Assembly: GCA_026874595.1 (NCBI GenBank)
Contig: CM049306.1
Span: 37,958,019-38,022,018 of the forward strand
Length of the DNA: 64,000 bases
Direction of reading: 5' to 3'
From: Sipunculus nudus
Taxonomy: Eukaryota > Annelida > Sipuncula > Golfingiida > Sipunculidae
This document shows, in pieces, positions 38,420 through 51,049 of this stretch (position 1 is the stretch's first letter; each line of letters opens with the position of its first letter). The notes beneath the pieces are model-generated. The model had not been told where the DNA came from. It did no database searches and saw only the letters and a list, made by a program, of their open reading frames with translations. The translations under genes and the position numbers were made by a program.

Positions 38420-38900
38420 TATTGATAAGAAATGATTGTACAATCATATTCAATAATTGAAAGATAAAAACGACCTATGTTCCATCATTCATTGAATATT
38501 TTATGTACATTCCATGTTACCATGAAATAGTGACCTAGTAAATTCAGCCTAACTTGTACATCATGCTGAAAATTAAAAGTAAATGCCTGGTTGTTGACAC
38601 CTATTTTAATTAATTGGCAAACCACTAATATATGTGTGTATATATGTATGTATATATATATATATATTTATCCATGTCCTGATTTATGATCACATATATA
38701 CATAAAGTAGGGTTAACATGAGGGTTTTGAGTGCCCAAAAACCCAGATTTCTTGTCTCCATTAATAGAAGTATTAGAGCCATTTCAAACAGCGGACCAGT
38801 GTTTGCCACTGAATCAGATGAGATGCATTATTCATAACACTAAAGCTACACTTTATTTTCCACAACATATTGTGAACCACTATACTACTAGTTGTAGTAG
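37657..38900. other. Intergenic DNA with a long (TA)n
   Basis: No gene was seen. A (TA) tract spans 38362-38417 and shorter TATGTA tracts lie at 38633-38670. Confidence 0.4.
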
Positions 38901-38905
38901 TTATA

Positions 38906-39118
38906 GTGCTAGTTGTAGTAAGTGTAACTCACAAGACATTACATCGTCTGCTAACTGGCACAAAACAGAGCGATCACATCACTCCAGTGCTATACCAACT
39001 GCACTGGCTGCCTGTGAAACAGCTCAAAGAATACAAAATTCAAAAGAGGGCTTTTTTTTCAGGTACTGCCACAAAAGGCAGAGGACCTACCAGATCTGTT
39101 CCACAGATCAACTTTTTT
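38906..39118 (+). pseudogene. LINE remnant, C-terminal end of the reverse transcriptase ORF
   Basis: One frame reads THKTLHRLLTGTKQ, SDHITPVLYQLHWLPVKQLK and EYKIQKRAFFSGTA. The pattern DHITPVL..LHWLPV....YKI is a well-known line near the C-terminus of CR1/L2/RTE-like LINE proteins. Upstream domains are missing and the frame degrades after TRSVPQIN, so the copy is a dead fragment. The element's 3' end is probably at about 39990-40165. Confidence 0.7.
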
Positions 39119-39129
39119 AGCAAACCCGT

Positions 39130-39985
39130 GAGCTTTTGTGATGTGATGGTGCAGCATTGTGCTTCGTCCGTTGTCTGTATGTTAACCCATACTATCTGGA
39201 AAACTGTAGAAGCTAGCATCACCAAACTTTATGCAAAAAACAGTCATAAAAAAACTATCAGATTTTGCTTATTTTTTGGCTATCTGCATTTACTTAGATT
39301 TTAAAAGGAAAAAGCTAAAAAAGCTTTAAAAATCTTCTTCTCCGGAACTGTCAAGCAAAATCATTCATTATTTCACAGAAATAATCCCTCAAACAATCTT
39401 TCTCAGGTCTGTTCGAATGGTTCTCAGTGCAGTAGCTTGAGCCAGTAATTTGTCACAGTTCTCTTGGCCTTTCTCACCTAAGCCTGGTCAGCTTAATACA
39501 TCTAGCAAATGAGAAGTTTGATGTATTGGCCTAATATTTGACCTGTCTATGCCTCTTTGATGGCTTTATTGTTCACAAGACAGGTGTCTCTACCTAGAGT
39601 GACTTTTGCACAGTCTATGTGCCTGCTTATTTCTCTAGAGGAATTTAATATATCAGCCTGAAATTGGGCATATTTATACATATCCGATAACTTTGTCAAG
39701 ACTAGTGGCACCACCTACAATATTTTTTGCACAGTGTATGGCCCTGCTTATTTCTCAGGAGGGGTTTGATATATCAGCCTGAAATTGGGCATATGTATAC
39801 ATCTCTGATAGCTTCGTCATAAACAAGATTGGTGGTGCCAGCTACAATCATTTTTGTGTTATCCCATGCCAGAATTTCAGCAGTGATGTTTGTATAATTG
39901 GTTCTTGTTCAAAATGTTTGGTACTTGCATTCTTCATATATACATGTTATACATGTACTTGAAAAGTAATGGTCTAGCATTGAAA
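39130..39985 (+). repeat. Family D repeat lying inside the LINE remnant
   Basis: It begins near TTTTGTGATGTGATGGTGCA and CGTCCGTTGTCTG. It contains two units with CAGCCTGAAATTGGGCATAT and related lines, plus AGCTAGCATCACCAAAC shared with 21.9-22.4 kb. It separates the LINE coding end from the LINE-like 3' tail, so it probably inserted there. Confidence 0.4.
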
Positions 39986-39989
39986 CAAT

Positions 39990-40165
39990 ATACCTGATGT
40001 ATATCCCTTTGCACAGGTTCGCATTAGGCCTGTAGGCCTTGTTTCCTGTATTTATGTAACGGTGTTATTATTATAAAATGTTTGATCTTTTAGTGCTGCA
40101 CAGTGCATTGAAACGTATGTATGATTGCACTTTATAAATGAATAAATTATTATTATTATCATTGT
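39990..40165 (+). repeat. LINE 3' tail
   Basis: It ends TGCACTTTATAAATGAATAA followed by ATTATTATTATTATC, the usual 3' end of CR1/L2-type LINEs with a simple-repeat tail. Confidence 0.55.
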
Positions 40166-40461
40166 TGTTGCACCATCAGCTGCCAAAGACTGAAAGCATG
40201 ATCAGACAGCTGTAGCATAATATGGTGTTTTTGTGTTTTAAAAATAATTGATGATGTTAATCACGAATAAAACTTTTTAAAACAAAGGACAGTTGTTTTG
40301 TGTCATCGTTTTCCTCATTTTCCCCCAGTTTTGAAATATCTATCAGTCAATGACTCAATGTTGTAAATTAGTAGATATGTTCTGTAAAGGTTCCAAATCC
40401 CATACTTGACCACATGTCCACAGCAAGCACCTGACTATGTTTAAATTATGATGCATACATC

Positions 40462-41874
40462 CAGGGTTGTTTGATTTAAATCATGTTGATTTAAATCGCT
40501 GATTTAAATCACAATTTAAATCACTTGTTTTTTTTTAAATCACTGATTTAAATCAACTTTATTAAAAAAGGAGTTTTTCTCTGCTTTTCTCATCTTTTTA
40601 CAAATATTTTCAATTCAATCATTTACCGTATTTTTATACTTAGTGCTTTAGAAGCACTTTAAAAGAATGTTACACCCTCTGGAAGTCTGATTTAACAGCA
40701 CTGTTTTAATTTTCATCTATATAAATGCAAAACCAATAAATAATCAACATTTTCCAAATAAATAAAAAAACAAATAACTTTCTAGAGGCTGAATTTATAA
40801 ACTCTTTTGAAGGAGAATATTCAATAGAGGATATTTAAAGTATTCAAGGGTGTACACCTGTCAAATACTTTTACGTGAAGCTGATCTTTACTTGCTTGTG
40901 CGACATCAGCTGAAAGCATAGATATATGTTATTTAGTAAGTGTATTTCCCATCAATAAGTAAGAATTTTAAAACATAAGTTGCTAGGTAACTGCAACTGT
41001 GCAGAAATGCACAATGATTGCATGCATATCATCATATGGGCTTCCATAAACTGTCCATCACTATAAAGCAAATAAATATTAAAATTATAACAAGGGGCCC
41101 ATGGGTCACAGCACTCAGCTGAATTTTGTAAGATTTTAGCAAATTCAACATGAACTTGCTTTTTTTTTTTACATGTTAGCATTTTTGAAAAGCTAAGAGG
41201 AAATGGCCTTTCTATTTTGTGATAATCAAATACTAAATATATGAATGCAGCACAAATACCAGAAGGCACTTTTTGGACTTTATTATATTTAAGATGTAGG
41301 AGCCTCTCATGATCAAATATTTTCAAAGCTATTTATGTTTTGGCAGAAGAATATGTATATTAAAACTGATAAAAAAAGATCAGTGGTTTTGAAATTAGGC
41401 AGACTTGAAGTGTAATAATGGGTTTTTAATAAAAATTGGAGGTTTTCCCTTAAAATTTAGGGGAACTAAGACCTAGTGACCCAATTTTTGGTTTGGTTGG
41501 AGATTTTTGGGACATCTGACTGTATGCAAAATTTTGGATTCTTAGGTCCAATGGTTTTAAAACGTGCCCTGTTAACAGCCGGCAAGATGGACAATGGACA
41601 AAGGACCACAACTATAGCTCAGATGACTTAAAGACAGCTGAGCTGAAATCCTTTCTTTATTTATTGGAACATTCTGTCAAATATTACAGTACACATTATG
41701 TCCAAAAGAGTGCTTGAACACTATCATTGGTTTATATAGCTTACATTCTGTAAAGTATGCCCATAATTTTTTAATATAAAAAAAAAATTTTAAATATTTA
41801 AATCATAAAAATCTGATTTAAATCAAATAAATCTGATTTATTTTTTTTTTTATAAAAAAAAATCAACAACCCTG
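40462..41874. mobile_element. hAT-type non-autonomous element with 8 bp target duplication
   Basis: The ends are CAGGGTTGTT and AACAACCCTG. The flanks are identical 8-mers CATACATC at 40454-40461 and 41875-41882, a perfect target-site duplication. CAGGG-type ends with 8 bp duplications are diagnostic of hAT transposons. Subterminal sequence is built from the palindrome GATTTAAATC, repeated several times at both ends. There is no transposase. Part of the interior is a reverse copy of family A. Confidence 0.85.
41093..41648 (-). mobile_element. Element family A, copy 3, nested and inverted
   Basis: Read on the minus strand it starts near AGCTCAGCTG at 41645 and ends CTGTGACCCATGGGCCCCTT at about 41095, the two ends of family A, but is only about 550 bp long. 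It lies inside the hAT-type element. Confidence 0.6.
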
Positions 41875-42194
41875 CATACATCAATTCCCATCTCCATAAA
41901 ATGAAAAGTAAAAATACAATAAATTCTGTACATGCCTACAGTAACATTTTCAGGCTTGTAACTGGAAGCAAAGACCTTTATTTTATTTTCCCCTGAATGC
42001 TTTTTTATTGGATTAATAGGAATCAGGTGTCACATATGTGCCATTCATTACTTAAGGACAAACCCCTGTCACATGTTTTTGTCACAAGGTCAAGTGTAGT
42101 TAATCTCACTTTGGTTTTCAGATAATAAAATCCTGTTGTGAATGTTAGGATATAATATCATGCTAGTCAGGACTCACGAGTTTATATATATATA

Positions 42195-42225
<31 letters not shown>

Positions 42226-42227
<2 letters not shown>

Positions 42228-42660
42228 CAAGGCCAATCTTGACCAATGAGCAATTGGTCCAGACCAAATCCTGTTCTGGATTCAGTCCAGCCTAAACCCT
42301 GATTAGGATCTGGTCCAGCCCAAATCCAGATTCAGATTGTGAGTTGACTTAATACTAAATAACACCTCCAGCACATACTTCAGATTTATCAAGCAAAATT
42401 CACCTTAGTTCAGCCGACTAATAAACTTAATTCTAATTTCATAATGGCAAAATTTTATTTTTGCCAAACTTCAAATACATAGTTATACAAATGAATATTA
42501 AAAGGACTTGCTGGACCAAATCCAAATCAGGATCTGGTATGGACATATTCCCAGTTGGTTTTGACCAGATCCTGCTCAGGATTCAGTCCCACCTAAATCC
42601 TGATCTTCAATTAATAAAAAAGAGATTGACTTCCTGTCTAATTAGTTGAAGGTTATGGCT
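42226..42660 (+). repeat. Family F fragment
   Basis: After TA/GT microsatellites (42181-42225) it begins GTCAAGGCC and continues with GGTCCAGACCAAATCCTG and CTGATTAGGATCTGGTCCAG-like lines, as in the full element at 60229-61235. It ends around CTGTCTAATTAG. Confidence 0.6.
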
Positions 42661-42763
42661 TCCCATACCCCTCATCCAACTCATAACAGTATATTCTTTC
42701 TAACCATATGTCCAGAAGGCTCTTTTTAATGATCGAATCATTGTAAGAATCTTTATATTTGTA

Positions 42764-44190
42764 TCCGCCAAAATGAAGTTTTGCGGATACTGTGTTCTGC
42801 TGCCGTTCCGCGTTTTCTGGAGAACTCCTCTGAGACTACTGGACTGATTTTTCAGAAACTTACACCAATTATCGGGTCACATAGGAAATGGTGCCTAACC
42901 AATTGGCTTTGACCTCTGACCTTTTCTCTCTGCCAAGCATCCATTTGTGCGTCTGTTTCCACACATAAACCCACATATCTGGGGAACTGTTTGACCAATC
43001 AGGAAAAATATTTTGTACAAATGTAGCCCTTTGATAGCTTTATAAAATACACAAAAAATGGTGGCGCCCCCTGCAACTATTTTTGCACGGTGTCCATCTG
43101 TTTGTCTGCTTTGGGTTAAAATCACTCATATCTCTGCAGTGGTTTGACAAATTCACCTGAAATTTTGCATGAGTATACATCCTGGATAGCTTTCTTGATT
43201 TTTATGACAGGTGGCGCCACCTACATTCACGTTCATGGTGCAGACATCCATGCTTATATCTCCAGACTGGTTTGACGTATCTTCCTGAAAATTTGCATGT
43301 GTATATATCTCACATAGCTCTTTATCATACTTAAAACTGGTGGCGCCACCTGCAACCATTTTCGCACAGCATCCTTCTGTTGTCTGCCATGGGATAAAAT
43401 CACTAATATCTCGGCAGTGGTTTGACAAATCTGCCTAAAATTTTGCAGGTTTATACATTCTGGAGAGCTTTCTAGATTTTATGACAGGTGGCGCCACCTA
43501 CATTCTAGTTTACGCTGCAGACATCTAAGCTCATATCTTGGGAACGGTTTGACCGATTGGGCCAAAATTTTGCATGTGTATAGATCTCACAAGGCTTATT
43601 TGTCATACATTAAGCTGGAGGGGCCACCTGCAACCATTTTGGCACAGCGTCCGTCTGTTTGTCTGCTGTGGGCTAAAATCACTCATATCTCAGTAGTGGT
43701 TTGACTTATCTGCCTAAAATTTTGCGTGTTTATACATCTCGGATAGCTCTCACAATTTTTTGGCAGGTGGCACCACCTACATTTATGCTACGCTGCAGAC
43801 ATTCAGGCTTATATCTCAGGACTGGTTGGACATATCCCCCTGAAATTTTGCATGTGTATAGATCTCACATAGCTCTTAATCATACACAAAATTGGTGGCG
43901 CCACCTGCCATCATTTTTGCACAAGTCCTTCTGTTTGTCTGCTATTGGATAAAATCACTCATATACATGTAGTGGTTTGACTTATCTGCCTAAAATTTTG
44001 CATATATATACAACTTGGACAGCTTTCTGGATTTTGTGGTAGGTGGGGCAACCTAAATACACATATCGGTTGCAGACATCCATGCTAATATGCAACACAA
44101 CTCACTCTATATCCCCTTGCCACTCAATCTATGCCTCACCTCACCCGTTCCACTCTGATTTTGGCGGATACAGGTAGTCAAGTATTCTAG
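42764..44190 (+). mobile_element. Element C: Helitron-like element with GGTGGCGCCACC units
   Basis: An inverted pair GTATCCGCCAAAAT (42761-42774) and ATTTTGGCGGATAC (44158-44171) is followed, as in element B, by a short spacer and CTAG before TT at 44187-44190. The interior holds eight units of about 140 bp. The palindrome GGTGGCGCCACC is perfect at 43210, 43339, 43487 and 43894, with degraded copies at 43060, 43617, 43766 and 44036. No ORF. Confidence 0.6.
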
Positions 44191-46299
44191 TTATAAAATG
44201 GTTTTGTTCATTTGGGATGCTGAATTTATTTATTTTTATTCATACATACTTGATGCATGTAGGTAATACAAGCCAGAAAAGTTTAATTCATCAAGTTTAA
44301 TGTACCGTATTTCAAATTTTTTCAAAGGTTACTGTTCCACAAAGTTAGTGCTTTATCAAGGCTTTCAATAGGACAAAATTTGAAGAGTCTTGGACTCTCA
44401 AGCAAAAATTTTGGGGATTCCTATCTGAATTTAGAGCTTCCCATGGAGGGATGATATATGTCCAATTTTAAAGGGTTATGTAAAATTGAATCTTTTTTAA
44501 ATTTTTTTAAAATATCATATCATTATATGATTAGAAACTGTGTCATTATATGAATATTTGCTTATAGTGAAATGTAAGCCTCTTTTATCAGCGTGGTGTT
44601 CACACAGCTGACGTGTTCGTTTGAGGAAGCCAGTAATGGTAATTGACAGATGCAAGATCTTCAAGCCAGAAATTTGCACGTCCCGTCGAATGCTTGACCC
44701 TCAGAACCGAGCATCTGTAAAAGATTTTTAGCATTAGAGACGCTTACCCCCTCGTCTCTGAAAGCCCTGCATCTATAAATTCATGTTAGGTATCAATCCT
44801 ACTGATATTCACTTGTTCAACTAACTCTGTGTGTTTGAAATTTGGCATGGCATTTAAATAGATGTTGTCATGATGAAGTTAGATTGAAGTTACTGAGGTG
44901 AATCTTCCTTTGTTTATTCAGAAGTATGTGCTGAAATCATTATATAGTATAATGTCAACTCACTCTCTAAATCAGGATTTGGGCTGGACCATATCCTGAT
45001 CAGTGATTGGTCCAGACCAGATCCTGATCAGGATTCAGGCTGGCCTAAATCCCAATCTTAAATTATTACAAAGAGAATGACTGCCTGTCTAATTAAACTT
45101 CCTCTCTAAGTTAGGGATACCCATACGCATGCTCAAGCTCATGACTGTATCTACATGATTTCACTTCATGTCTACAAGACCCGTTTTAAATGTAAAAATT
45201 AATGTTAAAATATTATATGTTTATTAAATGGTTCATTTTCATTATTTTAGAAACAGATTTGAATTATATAGGTTGCAGTATACCCAAGAAGGAGTTTAAG
45301 AGAGCTGTATTAAGAATTTTAAGTTGAATGAAGATTTTCTCCCTTGGTTGATTATTATGTGGTGCCCCCTTTTTCACCCCTCAGAATTCACCCCTGCCAC
45401 CCTTAAATGGGGCACTAATTCATGCCCCATCAAACAACAAAAGATATTGCCTGACATCAAACTAACATAAATACCTGGATACTGATCTAAATTAGCTTCG
45501 TTCCTTCAGGTGACAAGAATCTTAGATGTGTAAGTGGGAGTACCACCAAGAATGTTGAGGAGGTTATAAGACCCCATTCCACCCCCCCCCCCCTAACATT
45601 GTTCCACAACTTCTGGATAATTAGTAACCAAATAGATCATGTGTCCTGCTTGTACAAAGACAAGTAAGGTAGTATTAATTTAACCCCTTCTTCTGTTTTT
45701 GATTTCAACTGAAGGATATGTATTCACCCCAGTTTGATTGTATGTTTGATTTTATATGAGGAGCTCAATAAAGTTAATGGATTCCTATGGATTTTGTGGG
45801 GATGTAGTTCATGAAACAGGGCCCAGTTGTTATCTGGTGGATGGATCGAATCAGTTGGCTTCATTCATCTATCACAGTGTCAGTCCTTAAAATATTTCAT
45901 TTCTGATGTACCAAGTCAGTACCTGATTATCTTCTGGTCATGTATAGTTAACTTTATGATTCTTTACTAAATTTCAACTTAACCTTGAAATGTTCCTTTG
46001 CAGTACAGTATACCAAACACTTTTTCACATCAACGTCTAGGCAACATGAAATGTGCATGTTATGAATATCCTCATTTGAAGAGGTTTTGTACATGCTTTT
46101 TTTGGTTTTCTTATTTTCAAAATGTATGTATATAATATAAATATATGAGAGAAAAAGTTAAAAATTTCAGTTTTGTTAACTTTGTTGGGGATTTGTGATC
46201 TTGAAAGCATAACAATTTTTAGTTGTATTTTAGAACCAACCAAAATGAAAATATTTTCATAAGTAATGTTTCAACACATGAAATTAGTCATTAATTGTA
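44191..46299. other. Intergenic DNA with a second family F fragment
   Basis: About 44965-45095 carries GGTCCAGACCAGATCCTGAT and a tail (ACTGCCTGTCTAATTA) shared with the fragment at 42226-42660. C-run at 45583-45593. Nothing else recognised. Confidence 0.4.
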
Positions 46300-47588
46300 T
46301 CCCCAGACAGTTGGGGGATACTATGTTTTCATACCGGTCCCGCCGCTGCCGCCACCGCCACATATAAATCTTGTTGGCGCGATAACTCAAAAATATTTCA
46401 TGGATCTTTACCAAACTTGGTATATGTATAGATATTGGTGAGAGGACGAGGCCTATTTTAAATGAGGTCATGACCTTGACAAGGAGAGTGTCCTTGACCT
46501 TAAATAGGTCCAATTTTGGGGAAAATCACACAAATTCTTAAATATCTCAAGAAATCTTGCATAGGTTGAACCCAAAATCAAGTTGATCGAAGATCATGGA
46601 CAGGGTTGTCAGGTTCCAGAAACTGGTGGCGCCACCTATTATTCTTTACTTGTTTTCGTGCCGTTTAATACCCCCAAAATTGCTACTTGACAGTACTGTG
46701 AGCATTTTAAGTCAAAAACTAATGGACAGATTTCTTTTATATTATGCATGTACATAGATATGGGTGGTGGGATGATGTTTATTTAAATTGGGGTCATGAC
46801 CTTTCCTATGAGAGTGGCCTAGACCTTGAATATTGCCATATATGGTGCAAATCACACAAAATCATTAATATCTCAATAAGGGATGCATTGATTGGTCCAA
46901 AAATCAACTTGACCGAAGATCTTGGATAGTAATGTCATGTATCGGAAACAGGTGGCACCACCTGTTATTCTTTTACTTGATTTCCTGCCGTTTAATACCC
47001 CCTTCATTGCCACTTAACAGTACTGTGAGCATTATAAGTCAAAAACTAATACAGATTTCTTTCATATTATGCATATACATAGACAGGGGTATGGGATGAT
47101 GTATATATAAATTGGGGTCATGACCTTTCCTATTAGAGTGGCCTTGACCTTGAATATTACTATATATGGTGAAAATTACACAAAATCATTAATATCTCAA
47201 TAAGGATGCATGGATTGGTCCAAAAATCAACTTGACCAAAGATCTTGGATAGTGTTGTCATGTACCGGAAACTGGTAGCGCCACCTGTTATCCTTTTACT
47301 TGTTTTCGTGCCGTTTAATACCCCATCATTGCCACTTAACAGTACTGTGAGCATTATAAGTCAAAAACTAATGGACAGATTTCTTCCATATTATGCATAT
47401 ACATAGGCATGGGTTAGGGGATGATGTATATTGAAATTGGGGTCATGACCTTTTCTATGAGAGTGACCTTTTCTATGAGTGTGGTCCGATATTAATTGTT
47501 GCTGAAGATGGGGGGACCTATTCTTAAAGGGGGGGGGGATTAATTGTCTGGGGAAACTATGGCACCTGCGGTGCCAAGAAATATCTAG
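46300..47588 (+). mobile_element. Element B2: Helitron-like element, second copy
   Basis: It starts TCCCCAGACAG and ends with TGTCTGGGGA, hairpin GGCACC-TGC-GGTGCC (47561-47575) and CTAG before TT, matching B1. The interior differs: about three units of 325 bp, each with a GGTGGCGCCACC-like palindrome (perfect at 46625) and GGTCATGACC. AGGTCATGACCT at 46465-46476 is a perfect inverted repeat of two nuclear-receptor half-sites. Confidence 0.6.
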
Positions 47589-47696
47589 TTATACATTAGC
47601 TTTAAAACAAAAATGATAAAATGCAGCTTTTGTTTCATTGCAGTTAAGGTTTATAATAAATGAGATGCACCCAAGGAAAATCCACGGTTCTATATG

Positions 47697-50546
47697 ATAT
47701 ATGGGTCATTCCGCAGTAAAATGAGCAATTACCTATATATCTGGTCTCTCCTTATTCATTCATCAGCAAGTAGTTAAAGGTTTTACACAAATACATATAG
47801 TTAAATACCTTGGCATGGGTTCTCCATCCATCCAAACTGAGATAATAAAGGATGGATTATAACTTTTGCAGGCCCCTCCCAATATATGCACTTTCAGACA
47901 AATAGCATGTCTCCTGAGCAAGGAGCTAATATATTAGGTCATTTGGTAGAGTAGATAAAGAACTCATTCATTATCTTTATTAGCTAAATTAAAATACACA
48001 ATAAGGTGTTCAGATTCCATTGTTGCTTGAAGCAATTGTTGCCACTAACTTTTTTTTGCGAGCATTTCTGATCTGTCCCCCAGTTTTGAGTCAACTCCGT
48101 CACAAAAAGAATTATATCCAAGCAAATTGACAGTTACATATTTATATCTATACAAAGCCAAATATAAAATGTTGCATGGACATACTTTATCCATGAAACA
48201 CTGTTTTATACATAACATGTATCTAGTATCAGATATGGAACCCTTTATGTCTTCATCCTGGAGGGTGGGAAATTAACGTGTCAACTCCGTCACAGCTTTT
48301 TCACCCTCATAAATAGATAAATGGGTAAAATGTTATTATGTTCAAGAAAAACATGTGTTTTTTGTTCAAAATCTTTAATAACTGGCTTATAACTTGATTT
48401 TCAAAAAAATTATAAATTAAAAATCAAGCATTTGTCAACTCCATCACAGTCAACTCCGTCACGTGATGGTGTTGACATGTCTGTATTTTGAGCACTGATT
48501 ACATAACAAAGCTTTCACCATTATTATATATACTAATATATTGTATATTCCATTAGATTGCAACTATATTTTATGTGTAAGCTTAATTATTATTCAATTT
48601 ATTTAGTTCCAGGCAATATTAATGATTTATGAATTGGCTAACTAATGAAATACAGTTACCCAGCAGAAAAATCATTGCATTTTGGTATTCTCACCTGATA
48701 CATCCACTGCTTTTTATATAACTGAATACTTTCATTTTTAACAGCATGGGCAATTGGCAATCTAAATTATTTAAAAATAAAATGAAGCTAGATATGATAC
48801 AGGGCATTCTCTCTTGAAGCCTGTGTTCCATATAATCAATAAAGATATTCTTATGACCCCAGATTAATAGTGGTTTCATTCTGCTAAAGAGTGTCAGGCC
48901 TGTACCTTGAACTACAATATCCAAAGTCATTTACAATACATTTGCTAGATTTTGACAGCATTTAATACATCCTGTCCCAGCAGGAAAACCTAAGCATGTT
49001 GCAGCAGACTTGGTCAATTATTGTGCTATAATATATTTTTCTCTGTGGACATCAATATGATTTAATTATTCATATATCCATTGTATGACACTTGATTGTA
49101 GACATGCTGCATAAAATAAAAAAATAAAAACAAATGGTGTCAATTCCTCTTTTCCTGCTAACATGCTGCTTCTGGTTCCCACAAAAGACAGTGACAACAT
49201 AATAACAGAATCTTTCTTGCAAATGCAGACACTGATGAAGATGACTCCATGACACCTGGTATTGTTCTTCATTTTCTGTAAAACCTGTTTCATTGTTTAA
49301 TGTAACTGTTAATTTGGTTCACTAAATAGTTTTCCACTTTTGAACTGGTAATTGAGTACAAACAGAAACTTTTGCGCTACCTGTAACTCTGTTGTTGAAA
49401 CATCCAGAGTCAATAGTGCCAATCTTGTTTGATATATTATCTAGTTAGGATGATGAATAATAGCAACTTCTTGCATCACTTTGGCATATTTGGCAGCTGA
49501 TGGACAGTTCCAGTCCTCTAGTGGTCAGCAAAAAGAAGGCAAAACTGAATCTACAACCCTTACAAAGAGCAGCCCCATCTCATCTTAAGGTCTTTTACCC
49601 TCTCTCGCCTCACAGAGATTTCAGTGGCCTTTAAAATATTTCAAGACATCTACAGACCCCAAAACTGACAAGGAAAAGGAAATTTAAATCAACTGTAGGA
49701 TGTCTAATCATTTTGAATTACCTGTGCTGTATACTTTTTTAAACATACAGTCAAGTTGCTTTCATAAGTTTGCAGAGAAATATTTAGTTATGCGACAACA
49801 GATTTTCTTCTGTCAGCCAGAACTTAAATATGAGCCAATTTATGTGACACAATCAAGTGCTGGTCAATAAAAAAAATTAAATACCATATAAGGAAATATT
49901 TGATCATAGAAGACTTGTGCATGAAAATAATTAAGAGATTTATAAAGTCATATGTTAGAGTATACCGGTCAAAAGCCTGTTCTGTCAACTCTGTCACAAA
50001 TACTCATGGTCTTTGCCAGCTAAATATTATCAAGGGAATCATTTAACTACACAGATTTTTCTGTTATAAATGTAACTAAAGGAAATCTTGATTTATCTAA
50101 TGATTTAATGTTTTTATTAGAATAATTGTCTTTACCTGAGAAAAAGAATTAAAGAAAAAATTAGTTTTTGATAAAGTTTGCTATTTTCTTGACATTTTTT
50201 GTATATACATTGGTCTAATTCATAAGGCAAAGTTTTATTTAATTTTCCAAGGGAGGAATGATATTATGCCATTGTCTTGTATTATTTAACTGGTGTCATC
50301 TCCTTAAATTTTGTATTTCAGATTAATTAACATGACTGTGACGGAGTTGAAAAAGTGTTTTACTGAGCTTTGGATGATTGTTATTTTCAAAAAGGACTTT
50401 GCTGTTTAAGCTTGGCTTTTATGTGTTAGTGAAACTAGACATCTCTGCCTACATGTGCTACAAATTTAAGCCAGATATGACAAAAAATTTTTTTGACCAA
50501 GCAGTATCACCAATTTGCCCAATTTACTGTGGAATGACCCATATAT
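47697..50546. mobile_element. Element E: 2.85 kb element with terminal inverted repeats
   Basis: The left end ATATATGGGTCATTCCGCAG (continuing TAAA) is mirrored at the right by TTTACTGTGGAATGACCCAT (continuing ATAT), with one mismatch over the first 23 bases and weaker similarity further in. The motif GTCAACTCCGTCACA occurs at 48090, 48280, 48434 (one change), 48449, 49985 (degraded) and inverted at about 50337. No transposase ORF is visible, so it appears non-autonomous. Confidence 0.65.
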
Positions 50547-51049
50547 GTGCTTTTCATAGGGACTGTTCTTCATGATATAAAGATCACTTGTGGAGGGGGA
50601 AACAGGAAACCCCCTCTCCTAAAAGTCATCAAAGAATGGCAAATAATGCTATTAAAAAATCAAACAAATAAGAAGACTTGACTGAGGCATATTCAGGGTA
50701 TACAAATTTTGAGTGATCATTTTTTACTGATAAACAACATGGGCAAGACATCAACATTGCCGTAGTGATGGCAGTTGTATATATAATCCATCTATACTTT
50801 GAAAAGGATTTATAAAAAAAAATATATGACCGACATTGACTGTATTATATAGAAAAGTGAAAGTTTATTAAAGATTATTTGTAAAAATCAAAGGACGTCA
50901 CCAAAAAAAATGTTATTAGTGGTCAACTCATGGAAGTCTTGGGTATGATAACAAACATATATATATATATGTCACTGAAGGCTCTTGTGAAAATGCTGCC
51001 AGTGTGAAAGCTGCCAATATGGAAAGAAAGGCTCAGGCTAATAGACTCC

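Noticed and set aside
38731-39120. 129-codon plus-strand frame
   Set aside because: It is an out-of-frame shadow of the LINE remnant, whose recognisable motif (HITPVL..LHWLPV) is in the adjacent frame.
40952-41326. 124-codon minus-strand frame
   Set aside because: It runs through family A and the hAT-type element and has no protein similarity that I recognise.
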